Assembly: GCA_938039145.1 (NCBI GenBank) | Contig: CALHVG010000005.1 | Coordinates: 1 to 9,556, forward strand | Source of the DNA: an uncultured Treponema sp. | GTDB lineage: Bacteria; Spirochaetota; Spirochaetia; Treponematales; Treponemataceae | Length of the DNA: 9,556 nucleotides | Direction of reading: 5' to 3' | In this document: positions 1-7,117 of the stretch, one piece after another | How the letters are laid out: every line of letters begins with the position of its first letter | Position numbering within the stretch: the first letter of the stretch is position 1 | The notes under the pieces: model-generated | Database searches by the model: none | What the model was told of the DNA's origin: nothing | What the model saw: the letters and a program-made list of their open reading frames with translations, nothing else | Position numbers and translations under genes: made by a program

Positions 1-444
1 TATTGTAATGAGCGGACTTAAGTCGCCTTGCCCCTGTTCGTACTTTTGCAAAAAAGATTTTGTATATGTAAGTTTAAGATTCTCAGGATCCAGCTGAATG
101 AGAGTATAGTCCGTTCCTGCCGTAGGCTTTGCCGAAAGACCTTTAAATTCTACAATTCCCAAAGGCTCATGTGCGGTAGGTAAAGCAAGCTGAAAACTTT
201 TTGGATTATAGAGTTTAAGCGTAACAACCGCATCGCTTGAAGAGGCAGAGCATTGAATGCCTGCAGTGTCGGAGCGATGCGCGGAATCTATAGTGTACTC
301 GGTAACAAAAGCCTCGCTTGACCAGTAATTTAAGTATTCTTTCGGAGTCTCTGCAGATTGCTTACACGCTGAAAAAAATATCAGCGCACCTGTAACAAGA
401 ACCGCTGCAATCTTTATTTTGCCATGCATTCCAAAGTTTTTCAT
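1..444 (-). CDS. Putative spirochaetal lipoprotein, 3' end outside window
   Basis: An open minus-strand frame of 148 codons runs from an ATG at 444 to the window edge without a stop, so the C-terminus is missing. The protein begins MKNFGMHGKIKIAAVLV, has a hydrophobic core, and ends its signal in FFSAC. Cys27 is a plausible lipidated residue for signal peptidase II, since spirochaete lipoboxes tolerate Ser/Ala before Cys. A GAGGG (449-453 on the complement) lies 4 nt before the ATG and supports this start. After the Cys the chain is polar and Ser/Thr-rich (EAFVTEYTIDSAHRSDTAG, then VVTLKLYNPKSFQLALP), which suggests beta-rich surface domains. I do not recognise a named family. It is probably anchored in a membrane facing the periplasm or the surface. 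It is transcribed away from the hairpin array, and its promoter should lie in 445-606, but no convincing -35/-10 pair was found there. Confidence 0.8.
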   Translation of the reverse strand, partial: MKNFGMHGKIKIAAVLVTGALIFFSACKQSAETPKEYLNYWSSEAFVTEYTIDSAHRSDTAGIQCSASSSDAVVTLKLYNPKSFQLALPTAHEPLGIVEFKGLSAKPTAGTDYTLIQLDPENLKLTYTKSFLQKYEQGQGDLSPLITI

Positions 445-606
445 ATAACCCTCACTCGTTAGCGAAAGGAGCCCCGCTTGGCGATTGCGGCTTATATTTC
501 ACAATACTGCATTCCGCCGCCGCACTTAAGATAGGACTCTTAATAGAAAAATTAACACATTTTTTACATTTTATCTATTCAAAACGGTGATTTATTTTTA
601 GGGAGA

Positions 607-1140
607 GGGCGGCAAGAAAATGAGTCTTACAACCTTTAGTTCTTCATCCGCCGCCCCAAGTTTTCCTTAAGGAAAACTTGTATAAGACATCTTGCAAGAA
701 TCGGGGCGGACATTTTAAGGTTTCGTTAATCTGAGTACTCCTCGTATGTCTGCCCCACGTTTTCCTTAAGGAAAACGTGTATAAGCCGTCTTGCAAGTTT
801 GCCGACGGCAAACTTGGAGCGGACGGTCGGCGGCTAAATGGGTCTTTCACCCTTTTATTCTTCGCCCGCCGACACCCGGTTTTCCCATAAGAAAACCGGA
901 ATAACTCATCTAGCAACAATCGGATGAACGACTCCTTTAATATGTCCGTCCATCCCATCTGCCCCCACCCATCTTGCAAGTTTGCCGCATGGCAAACTTG
1001 CAAGATGGGCATACAACCGGCAATCGGCTGAAAGACGGCTTTATATGCCCGTCCCCCAACTTGCACGAATCGGATTTGTCCGATTCGTGGGCGGACATAA
1101 GACAAATTACTCGCTTTAAAGCTGCCTTACGCTGTCCGCC
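607..1140. repeat. Array of alternating long-loop and short-loop hairpins
   Basis: This gene-free stretch is almost filled with inverted repeats. Short-loop or loopless palindromes lie at 657-680, 756-779, 794-816, 876-899, 968-1009 and 1064-1089. Long-loop hairpins lie between them: 607-613/650-656 (GGGCGGC/GCCGCCC, loop 36), 703-713/746-756 (11 bp with one G:T, loop 32), 826-833/866-873 (GTCGGCGG/CCGCCGAC, loop 32), 922-930/947-955 (one mismatch, loop 16), 1007-1013/1044-1050 (loop 30) and 1090-1097/1133-1140 (GGCGGACA/TGTCCGCC, loop 35). Several abut exactly (656/657, 756/756, 1089/1090). Linkers after the 24-bp palindromes share a motif like TATAAGACATCTTGCAAG. Stem ends differ between copies but stay complementary (CAAG/CTTG, CACG/CGTG, CCGG/CCGG). 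Open frames across it on both strands look like by-products of the repeats. The role is unknown; candidates are a REP/MITE-like element or structured RNA. Confidence 0.85.
968..1009. repeat. Perfect 19-bp stem hairpin with GCAT loop
   Basis: The left arm at 968-986 begins CCCATCTTGCAAG and the right arm at 991-1009 is its exact reverse complement, leaving a four-base GCAT loop. It is the longest stem in the array. It seems to fuse two array motifs into one stem: the linker motif CTTGCAAG and the CAAGTTTGCC arm also seen at 794-816. No run of T follows on either strand, so a simple terminator is unlikely. Confidence 0.9.
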
Positions 1141-1231
1141 AATCGCTCCGAAGGTGACTTCGTACAGTGCAGAAACGAAGCGTTTATTGCAAATTTTTCA
1201 CTAGGTCGTCTCGTGTAGTGCTGGATCATGA

Positions 1232-1313
1232 GACCTATTGTAGCTGTAATAGGTCACCTATTCTAGCCGTAATAAGCGGCATGTTCCAGCCGTAATATGC
1301 GGTCTATTACGGC
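1232..1313. repeat. Three direct repeats with 23-bp period plus inverted copy
   Basis: The core AGC(T/C)GTAATA occurs at 1242-1251, 1265-1274 and 1288-1297, exactly 23 bp apart. The sequence before the core is similar in the first two copies (CCTATTGT and CCTATTCT) and drifts in the third. An inverted copy, TATTACGGC at 1305-1313, can pair with GCCGTAATA at 1289-1297. The first copy also forms its own hairpin, GACCTATT/AATAGGTC (1232-1239/1248-1255, loop 8). There are no unique spacers between conserved repeats, so this is not a CRISPR array. It could be a cluster of protein-binding sites upstream of the lipoprotein gene, but that is inference. Confidence 0.75.
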
Positions 1314-1365
1314 ACTATATATTCAGTATTACTAAGCATAAGTACTCCAACATTTTTTCAAAAAT

Positions 1366-1440
1366 TGTCCAGTGTACACTGGACATAGGGATTGCATAAT
1401 CCCTATGTTGCGAAACCTAGCTTACGCCGGTTTCGCAACA
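1366..1440. repeat. Three abutting hairpins in the lipoprotein leader
   Basis: Three inverted repeats follow each other, each sharing two bases with the next. First is the perfect palindrome TGTCCAGTGTACACTGGACA (1366-1385). Second is a 10-bp stem CATAGGGATT/AATCCCTATG with a GCAT loop (1384-1407). Third is a 12-bp stem TGTTGCGAAACC/GGTTTCGCAACA with an 11-nt loop (1406-1440). The last arm ends 13 nt before the Shine-Dalgarno sequence of the lipoprotein gene at 1464. The first palindrome could be a repressor operator, and the set could act as an mRNA leader structure. None has a following T-tract, so these are not standard terminators. Confidence 0.85.
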
Positions 1441-1453
1441 ATATTTTAAACTC

Positions 1454-1458
1454 GGAGG
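1454..1458 (+). promoter_or_regulatory. Shine-Dalgarno site fixing the lipoprotein start
   Basis: GGAGG lies 5 nt before the ATG at 1464. The frame is open further upstream (from 1392), but that extension runs through the hairpins and would put 24 residues ahead of a normal signal peptide. The 1464 start is therefore preferred. Confidence 0.85.
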
Positions 1459-1463
1459 ACTGT

Positions 1464-3135
1464 ATGAAGTCAAAGAAAAGTATTTTGTCATTTGTTGTTA
1501 TGTTGCCTTTTATATTAGGAACATTGTTTACCGGCTGCAAAGCTATATATAATACACCTGATACAAATGTGCATACCTACACAACTCTAACAATTACATT
1601 CAATGCAAACGACGGAACGGCAACTCCCAAAACAAAAACACAAACAGCAAGCTGTATAAAAGGTCAAAGTGCCCGAACATATCTACAAAAAAACACATTT
1701 ACCAGAAGCGGCTACATATTTATGGGCTGGTCTACTTCTGAAAAATCCGACGAACCGGTCTACAAAGATGAAGCCTTCTTTACTTTTGAAAAAGATACTA
1801 CTCTTTATGCTGTATGGAAAAGCACCACAGATACTTACACAATAACTTTTGACGGTAACGGAGGACTTACTCCAAACGGAGAAACCTCTACAACTCAAAT
1901 TGTAAAAGGAAGTATTTATGGTGAAAGTATTACGCTGAACAAAAACACATTTGAGCGTGACGGTTATTTTTTTCTTGGATGGGCTTTATCAAAATCTGAA
2001 ACAAAAGCAGAATACAGAGACGGCTACCCTTATTATTACATTAGAGAAAATAAAACATTCTATGCTGTATGGCTAAAAGGAGTTACCCTTATATTGGATG
2101 CAAACGGCGGAACGGGAACCAACAAAAAAAATCACAGAGAAAAGCGGAACTATTGTAAGATTTTCCTGGAAATCAAATTTGTTTAAAAAAGAAAAACACT
2201 CTATGGTTTCATATAATACAAAAAAGGATGGAAGCGGAACAGGCTATTTGGCAACTAGCGGGTCATCTGATACTTTGTCTTTAACGGAAGACACAACACT
2301 TTATGCACAGTATCTTGAGAATCCTAAAATCACATACGATGCAAACGGTGGCTCTGCAAGTGACGGTTCTACAAAAACATACCAATATATTGATGGGTAC
2401 TATTCATCTTTAGGCGGTACATATTCAAATCCTAAATATTATTTTATTGACACCTCCGATATAACACTTTTGCAAAACCCATTCACAAAAAAAGGATATT
2501 ATTCGATGGGATGGGCAACAAGTTCGGATGCAGAAAACAATAGCTATATAGAGAATTGGCAGTATCGTTCAATGGACTTTTTCGATAGAGAGGCAAACGG
2601 GATATGCAAGGGAAAAACACTTTATGCCTTTTGGAAAAAAGCACCTACAATAACATACGATATGAACGGCGGCAGTACAATGGAAAATTTCAGCGAGACA
2701 GGCATTAAAATCACAGAAATTAAGCCTACTCCAAAATACAGCTATTATAAATTTAAGTATTGGCGTGAAAACTCTGGTTATAATATCTATTCCGCAGGAG
2801 ATTTTTATGTAGGAAAAGACATTACTCTGTATGCCGTATGGCAGCTTTATGGTTCGATATTTCACAACAAGGATGTTTCTGTTGGAACGCAAAGCATAAC
2901 CTCAATAGGAAGTTTTAGCCTAATAAGAACACATAAATTGAACCTTAATATAAGTGATGTACGCGGTGCGCTAAGATATTACATAAGAAATTCAAGCGGT
3001 AATATTGTTTATGAATCAGGTAAAATCACTTCCGATATTAATTTAACACCAACTATACCTGCCGGAACATACACACTGCTTGTAGAAAACAAAAACGTTT
3101 TTAATGTTCATACGACAAAAGTTTCACTATATTAA
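1464..3135 (+). pseudogene. InlB-repeat lipoprotein, split by A8 frameshift (phase-variable or broken)
   Basis: The product starts MKSKKSILSFVVMLPFIL and ends its signal in LFTGC, with Cys25 as the likely lipidated residue. Then come about five Listeria-Bacteroides (InlB B-type) repeats, each with a TITF-ANGG-like start, a GY-F-GW middle and a TLYAVW end. Repeats 1 and 2 cover roughly residues 41-118 and 125-210; the others begin VTLILDANGG, PKITYDANGG and PTITYDMNGG. A final domain of about 95 residues (VGTQSITSIGSFSL onward) closes the protein. The first frame stops at 2186. The second is open from 2098 to 3135. They join at A8 (2124-2131): with seven As the reading becomes TNKKITEKSGTIV and the product would be about 556 residues. 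Such repeats are known in bacterial surface proteins and are small beta-rich folds; a role in host contact is inference. The gene may be a true pseudogene, phase-variable, or wrongly read by one base. Confidence 0.8.
2124..2131 (+). repeat. A8 homopolymer at the reading-frame break
   Basis: Eight adenines follow AAC. Read in the upstream frame they give NKKNHREK and a stop at 2186. Removing one A gives NKKITEKSG and joins the downstream 1-kb frame. The tract lies within repeat 3, so an off-state would yield a lipoprotein with only two complete repeats. Confidence 0.85.
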
Positions 3136-3148
3136 TTTTTTATAACCG

Positions 3149-3185
3149 CTAACTTCGCCCCTTGGGCGAGGTTAGTAATGTTTTT
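3149..3185 (+). terminator. Rho-independent terminator of the repeat lipoprotein gene
   Basis: A 12-bp stem CTAACTTCGCCC/GGGCGAGGTTAG, with one T:G pair and a CTT loop (3149-3175), is followed by TAATGTTTTT. It starts 13 nt after the stop codon at 3133-3135. Confidence 0.85.
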
Positions 3186-3390
3186 AATTAATATTCACTG
3201 GCGGTTTTGTATGTAAAGTGTTTTTATGTGTCGTCTATTTATATTCATAAATCTAAAAATCGATAAAAGATTTTATTGATATTTTGCAAAAGCTCTCTGC
3301 AGATAAGTAAATAAGAAAGTAGAATATACGGTTCGGAAAAACATTGCGTATCAGTTCACGATGATTTTTACTGTTAGGTGAGCATTTTTT
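3186..3390. other. Gene-free spacer between convergent genes
   Basis: This AT-rich gap separates the plus-strand lipoprotein gene from the minus-strand chemoreceptor gene. I see no open frame of note, repeat or RNA gene here beyond short imperfect inverted repeats. Confidence 0.6.
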
Positions 3391-3450
3391 GTAAAAGCAA
3401 AAGCCGCAATATTCCGTGCATTCTATTTATACACAAGTAATTTTGCGGCT
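3391..3450 (-). terminator. Possible terminator of the chemoreceptor gene
   Basis: On the minus strand AGCCGCAA (3450-3443) pairs with TTGCGGCT (3409-3402), flanked by AAGC/GCTT pairing and followed by TTTGCTTTTAC. It lies about 27 nt beyond the receptor stop codon. The 33-nt loop is long for a classical terminator, so the call is moderate. Confidence 0.5.
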
Positions 3451-3476
3451 ATGCTTCAACTGTATGTCAGTCCGGG

Positions 3477-5620
3477 CTATACTTTAAACTTTTTCACCTC
3501 ATGTACAAGGCGTTTAATGCTCGAATCGTTTTTCTGAGCAAGCCCGTCCACTTCCTGCACTGTGGCACTGATTTGTAATGCGCCGTTACTCATTTCGTTC
3601 ATGCGGTCTTTGATGTGGAGCGTAAGTTCATCAAGTTTATGCATTTCATCAAAAATCCCGCGTCCGCCTGCAAGCATCTCCTGCGAACCGTTTTTTACAT
3701 CCGCTGTAATTTCACTGATGTGTTTTATTGCTTCAAGAACTTCGCAGCTTCCGTTTTTCTGTTCATGCATAGCTTTTGTAAGTTCGGCACTCATGCCGCG
3801 GACGTTTTCGGACAGCTCGAAAATAGCATTAAATTTTTCTTCTACAATCTGTGTTGAAGAAGAAAGTGTTGCAATTTCATCGCTTAAATGCTTAAGAGTT
3901 TCCGTAATCGTTTTTCCCTGAACACTGGACTCTTCGGCAAGCTTTCTAATTTCGTCAGCAACGACTGCAAAGCCTTTGCCGCTTTCGCCTGCATGGGCAG
4001 CTTCAATTGCCGCATTCATTGCCAAAAGATTAGTTTGCGCTGCAATATTTTGAATTACATTTGAAGCTTCAAGAAGTCCGCCCGACTGTTCGATAATTTT
4101 TTGCGTTACAGAGTTTGAATTAAGCAGTGTGAGCTTTCCTTCCGCGGTAGCATCTGCAAGCGTTTTTGAAACTGCATTGCTCTTTTCAAGTGACTGCGTA
4201 ATAGAATCAATATTTGCAACCATTTCTTCAATCGAAGAAGACGAGCGCATTACGCTTGCCACCTGATTTTCGATGCTCTCGTTAAGAGACTCAATGTTTT
4301 TTATAATCCGATTGACAGTTCCCTTTGTTTCGGAAACGCTTTGGGTCTGCTTAACAGCTTCTTCCTGTACACCGACGATGCTTGCGCGGATTTCATCGAT
4401 TGAAAGAGATGTTTTTGTCATACTGATTGCAAGAGAGTTACCCAAGTCTTCCATTATATTGCTGTGTTTTCCCACGGAACTTATAGATTTACGAAGTTTT
4501 TCTATTGTCTTATTAAAAAAGAGTGAAATATCGCTCATTTCGTCATTTCCGTGCATCGGAAGGCTTACAGTCAAGTCGCCTTCACCTTCCGCAATATTCT
4601 TTAGCGCCTCCGCAGTTGAAACAAGCGGAGTACTGATTCTTTGTGAAATAAAAATAATTATTATCATAACAATCAAAATGCACACGCCCGCAGAATACAA
4701 AGAAGCCGTATAAGTTTATAAATAGAACCCATAAACTCTTTTTCTTCGGCATAGGCAACCAGTGTCCAATCCGTTGATGGGATTTTTGTATAGGCTGCAG
4801 TTTTGCGTATGCCTTTGCTGTCCAGATAGAAACCGAAACCGCTTTCAGAACTTTCAATAGCATTTTTCTTAAAGTTTGAAAAACTTTCTTCTTCTTTTGA
4901 TATGGAAGCAGGCGAAGAAGTTCCGCCCTTATTATTTTCTGCCGCTTCTTTTGCAGCAAATAAATCGTTTTTAACTTTTTGCGCATCGGGTTCTGCAATA
5001 ACAGTTCCGTTTGCATCCAGAACAAAAAGCTTTCCGCCCCGTCCCAAATCAATCTTTCCTATATCTTTTGACATTTGCGAAGCATCGTATTCACCCCAAT
5101 TATACCGATTACGCGCTTATCTTCATCGAAAATGGGAACGGCAGTTTTATAAATAATATAGTCCCGCCCGGACGTATGGGGAGGAGTAATATCGGACTGC
5201 CCTTTCAATGCCATTTGCACCCATTCTTTTTTCTTTCCCGATTTAGAGCGTCCGTCCGTGTACCATAAAAAACCTGATTTATCACCGTAAATGCCTCTAA
5301 GCCATCCGAGCTCCCGGTTCCGTTCAACTTCACGCAGCAAAAATGCCATTTTCTTCTCTACAGGAATGCCTTCAAGGTAAATTGTATCACAGTGCGCAAG
5401 CGTTTCTATATTTGAAAGAGGCGTTGCAATGTACTTTTCCGAAAAAATCTTTGCCTGATCTTCTACAATCGTTGTCAGATTTGTGTGAATCTGAGATGCC
5501 AACACAGCTGATGCCTGATTTACGGAAATAAAGCTTACTACACAAATTGAAAAAATGCTGAGCAGTCCGAAATATATAGGCAGGCGCCTTTTAAGCGTAA
5601 AACGCTTTGATTTTCCCCAT
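3477..5620 (-). pseudogene. Methyl-accepting chemotaxis protein (dCache-HAMP-MCP) with three frame breaks
   Basis: Joining three frames gives a receptor of about 714 residues. It begins MGKSKRFTLKRRLPIYFGLL, which enters a transmembrane segment. A periplasmic dCache-type sensor follows (ELGWLRGIYGDKSGFLWYTD, then VIGIIGVNTML, then GKLFVLDANGTVIAEP). Next are a second membrane segment (SAGVCILIVMIIIIFIS), a HAMP linker (about 4640-4485) and a cytoplasmic signalling domain. Its conserved tip (about 4046-3930) reads IAAQTNLLAMNAAIEAAHAG, then GKGFAVVADEIRKLAEES, where CheA and CheW bind in the family. Frame breaks: one extra base in G4A4 just after the start (5611-5618); one base missing near 5073-5080 (LRKCQKI-stop against RQMSKDIGK); one missing near 4698-4705, within CTTCTTT. 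Each product fragment alone would lack sensor or signalling parts. The 1.2-kb signalling part is otherwise clean, so decay is recent or the breaks are sequencing errors. The ligand is unknown. Confidence 0.85.
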
Positions 5621-5626
5621 AATGAA

Positions 5627-5631
5627 CCTCC
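5627..5631 (-). promoter_or_regulatory. Shine-Dalgarno site deciding the chemoreceptor start
   Basis: On the minus strand GGAGG lies 6 nt before ATG at 5620-5618. This ATG is out of frame with the transmembrane segment by one base, but no ATG exists in the receptor frame upstream. The strong site therefore argues for a frameshift rather than a different start. Confidence 0.75.
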
Positions 5632-6180
5632 ATCTTGCTGAAAAACAATCTCTGACCCGGATTCTACGCATAATACGAATAAATCTGAAAAAGCCGCCGC
5701 TAATCACATACACTCATAATGCTTGAAAGCAATATTGCCGTCTTCGATAATATCGTGAACTAATGGTAATATTACCCGGGTTAAATTGCAAATGAAAATA
5801 TCAGCGCATTGTGAATTCTTTTATGAGGCTATGCGAAAGTTGATTTCAGTTTTAAGCACGGACAGGGTATCACAAAGGTGAGTAAAAAACGGCAGTTTCA
5901 GGTTAGATTTTTACGTTAGAAAATACACGTCGAACCGGGCGGAAAGGTCTTAAAAGACGTAACGGAGCTACCGTTCACAGTATATAAGTTCTTCGTATTC
6001 TTTATAAGATGCGTAAAAACAGTATCGGTTAGAATAAGTGTGTAAAAGCGGATAAAACAGGATATGAAATCTGAAAATATGTTAATCACAATTGCAGCAT
6101 ATATACTTAGGATTTGCATTATATAGGGGTTTCAAAATAATTACGGAGAGTTTGAATTGAAGTTACGGAAAAACAAATAA
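5632..6180. other. Long gene-poor region between divergent units
   Basis: No convincing gene is present. A palindrome GGTAATATTACC lies at 5765-5776. Short open stretches exist on the plus strand, for example ATG 5792 to TGA 5881 (29 residues, no ribosome site) and a stop-free run 5920-6042 including KVLKDVTELPFTVYK. Neither is recognisable, and they may be relics. The promoter of the receptor should lie in 5632-5760, but I could not pick one with confidence. Confidence 0.5.
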
Positions 6181-6438
6181 GCAGTATTCATCCCCTGCCG
6201 GTCAGAAGATAATGAAAAAGGAATTCGTTCTTATATGGCGGACAGTTATTCATATGATCTTGCTCTTCGGCAGCATTATACAAATAAGAAAATGACGCTA
6301 CTTATTCAAGACTCATATGCCGATAGAACGAATATTTTACCTAAATACAGAAGCGGAATTACCGGTAGCGATTATGGTTTCAGTGATGTCATATTTTCTG
6401 TTTATGAATTAAATGATGAGATTCAAGAGGAAAGATAA
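6181..6438 (+). pseudogene. Fragment of an unidentified protein gene
   Basis: A stop-free run of 85 codons ends at TAA 6436-6438. Its first ATG is at 6235, yet coding-like sequence (CRSEDNEKGIRSYMADSYSY) begins before it, and no ribosome site precedes 6235. The text is rich in charged and aromatic residues (YDLALRQHYTNKKMTLLIQD, then SDYGFSDVIFSVYELNDEIQ) and looks like real protein. Just upstream, a different frame reads VTEKQISSIHPLPVRR and stops in the overlap, which hints that a frameshift separates an N-terminus from this fragment. I do not recognise the family. It lies next to the restriction-modification island and may be a relic of it or of an earlier insertion. Confidence 0.45.
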
Positions 6439-6479
6439 AGACGGATTTTATTTCAAAAGAAAATATGACATAATATTAC

Positions 6480-6492
6480 ATAGAATTTCTAT
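6480..6492. promoter_or_regulatory. Candidate operator upstream of the regulator relic
   Basis: ATAGAA-T-TTCTAT is a perfect inverted repeat with a one-base centre, ending 25 bp before the regulator ATG at 6518. Control proteins of restriction-modification operons bind such short palindromes ahead of their own gene. An imperfect -35-like ATGACA lies at 6465-6470. The assignment is inference from position and symmetry. Confidence 0.4.
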
Positions 6493-6517
6493 ACGAGAGA
6501 TATAAATAAGGAATATT

Positions 6518-6713
6518 ATGAAATTTTCATACAATAAATTGTGAAAGTCGTTAATTGTCAGAGACATCATAAAGGAGATTTGCAAAAGTTGATAGAAACC
6601 GGAGCGTCTACAATTTCAAGAATGGGGCGTAACAAGCCTGTAATACTTGAGATTTTAGGAAGAATATGCGAGAAGATATTATTGAATATGAAATAGGAAT
6701 AGAATATGTATAA
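6518..6713 (+). pseudogene. Cro/C1-type helix-turn-helix regulator, degraded
   Basis: Reading across lesions gives MKFSYNKL, stop, KSLIVRDI, then KGDLQKLIETGASTISRMGR and NKPVILEILGRIC, then EDIIEYEIGIEYV. This matches the layout of small (about 65-75 residue) Xre-like regulators whose usual form is SYNKLWKLLI, then a helix-turn-helix with STISK-like residues, then LEILxRIC and DIGDIIEY. Three lesions are visible. TGA at 6542-6544 stands where Trp (TGG) is expected. One base is missing just before AAAGGAGAT at 6571. About seven codons, with a frame change, are missing between ATATGC (6664-6669) and GAAGATATT (6672). The old stop codon, TAA 6711-6713, overlaps the methylase start in ATGTATAA, the tight coupling typical of a controller gene ahead of its methylase. 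The protein would have set timing or level of the island. No functional product is expected. Confidence 0.7.
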
Positions 6714-7095
6714 CTCAATTGATTTATTTGCAGTAATCGGCGGAATAAGGCTCGGTTTTGCTCAGGCATTTAAAGATGATATTAAAACAGTTTTTGTAAG
6801 CGAATGGGATGAAAAGGCGGTTGAGACTTATAAAGCAAATTTTGATGACGGCTTGGATGTTGCCGGAGATATTACTAAAGTTGATGAGAAAGATATTCCT
6901 GAACATAATATATTGCTTGCGGGATTTCCGTGTCAGGCGTTTTCTCTTGCGGGACAAAAAAGAGGTTTTGAGGATGCAAGAGGAACGTTGTTTTTTGATG
7001 TTGCAAGGATTATTAAACATCATAAAACGAAGGTTGTATTTTGCGAAAATGTAAAGAATCTTGTTAATGACGATGAAAATAACATGTTAATATAA
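6706..7095 (+). pseudogene. C5-cytosine DNA methyltransferase, N-terminal fragment
   Basis: The 129-residue product carries the front half of a bacterial 5-methylcytosine methyltransferase. Motif I is IDLFAVIGGIRLGF (residues 5-18), an acidic residue sits in VSEWD (E33), motif IV is GFPCQ with catalytic Cys76, and motif VI is ENV (114-116). It then ends in LVNDDENNMLI. Motifs VIII to X and the target-recognition domain are missing; whole enzymes are about 300-400 residues, so about two thirds is lost. Motif I also has Val10 where FxGxG needs Gly in the S-adenosylmethionine site (GTA in place of GGA-type codons). The fragment should not methylate DNA. It lies between the regulator relic and the HNH gene. 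The lost partner of an HpaII-type nuclease would be expected to modify CCGG, but the domain that would show this is gone. Confidence 0.88.
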
Positions 7096-7117
7096 GATCG
7101 TTCGGGTGATGACTTTT

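Noticed and set aside
644..1105. Open minus-strand frame of 153 codons across the hairpin array
   Set aside because: Its peptide repeats LQD-LY-FSLRKTWG three times only because the DNA repeats do. It has no ribosome site or recognisable domain, and it reads through all the palindromes.
974..1204. Open plus-strand frame of 76 codons in the same array
   Set aside because: It starts inside a hairpin arm, lacks a ribosome site, and its composition reflects the repeats.
1232..1313. Possible CRISPR array
   Set aside because: The repeated core is only about 10-18 bp with a fixed 23-bp period. There are no unique spacers, only three copies, and no cas genes.
607..1440. Possible integron attC sites, considered because Treponema integrons are known
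   Set aside because: The hairpin ends do not fit the GTTRRRY/RYYYAAC core boxes, units of about 100 bp hold no gene cassettes, and no integrase gene is visible.
2124..2131. Programmed -1 ribosomal frameshift at A8 in the lipoprotein gene
   Set aside because: The downstream frame is reached by skipping one base (+1), not by stepping back one. A standard -1 slip would enter the wrong frame; tract-length change or transcriptional slippage fits better.
4273..4713. Plus-strand open frame of 146 codons opposite the chemoreceptor
   Set aside because: It is the antisense shadow of the conserved signalling domain, with no ribosome site and no recognisable protein.
4582..5052. Minus-strand open frame of 156 codons overlapping the chemoreceptor
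   Set aside because: It runs in the wrong frame; the sensor and membrane segments are read in the overlapping frames that match the receptor family.
5916..6119. Minus-strand open frame of 67 codons in the gene-poor region
   Set aside because: It is hydrophobic text from AT-rich DNA, without a ribosome site or a recognisable family.
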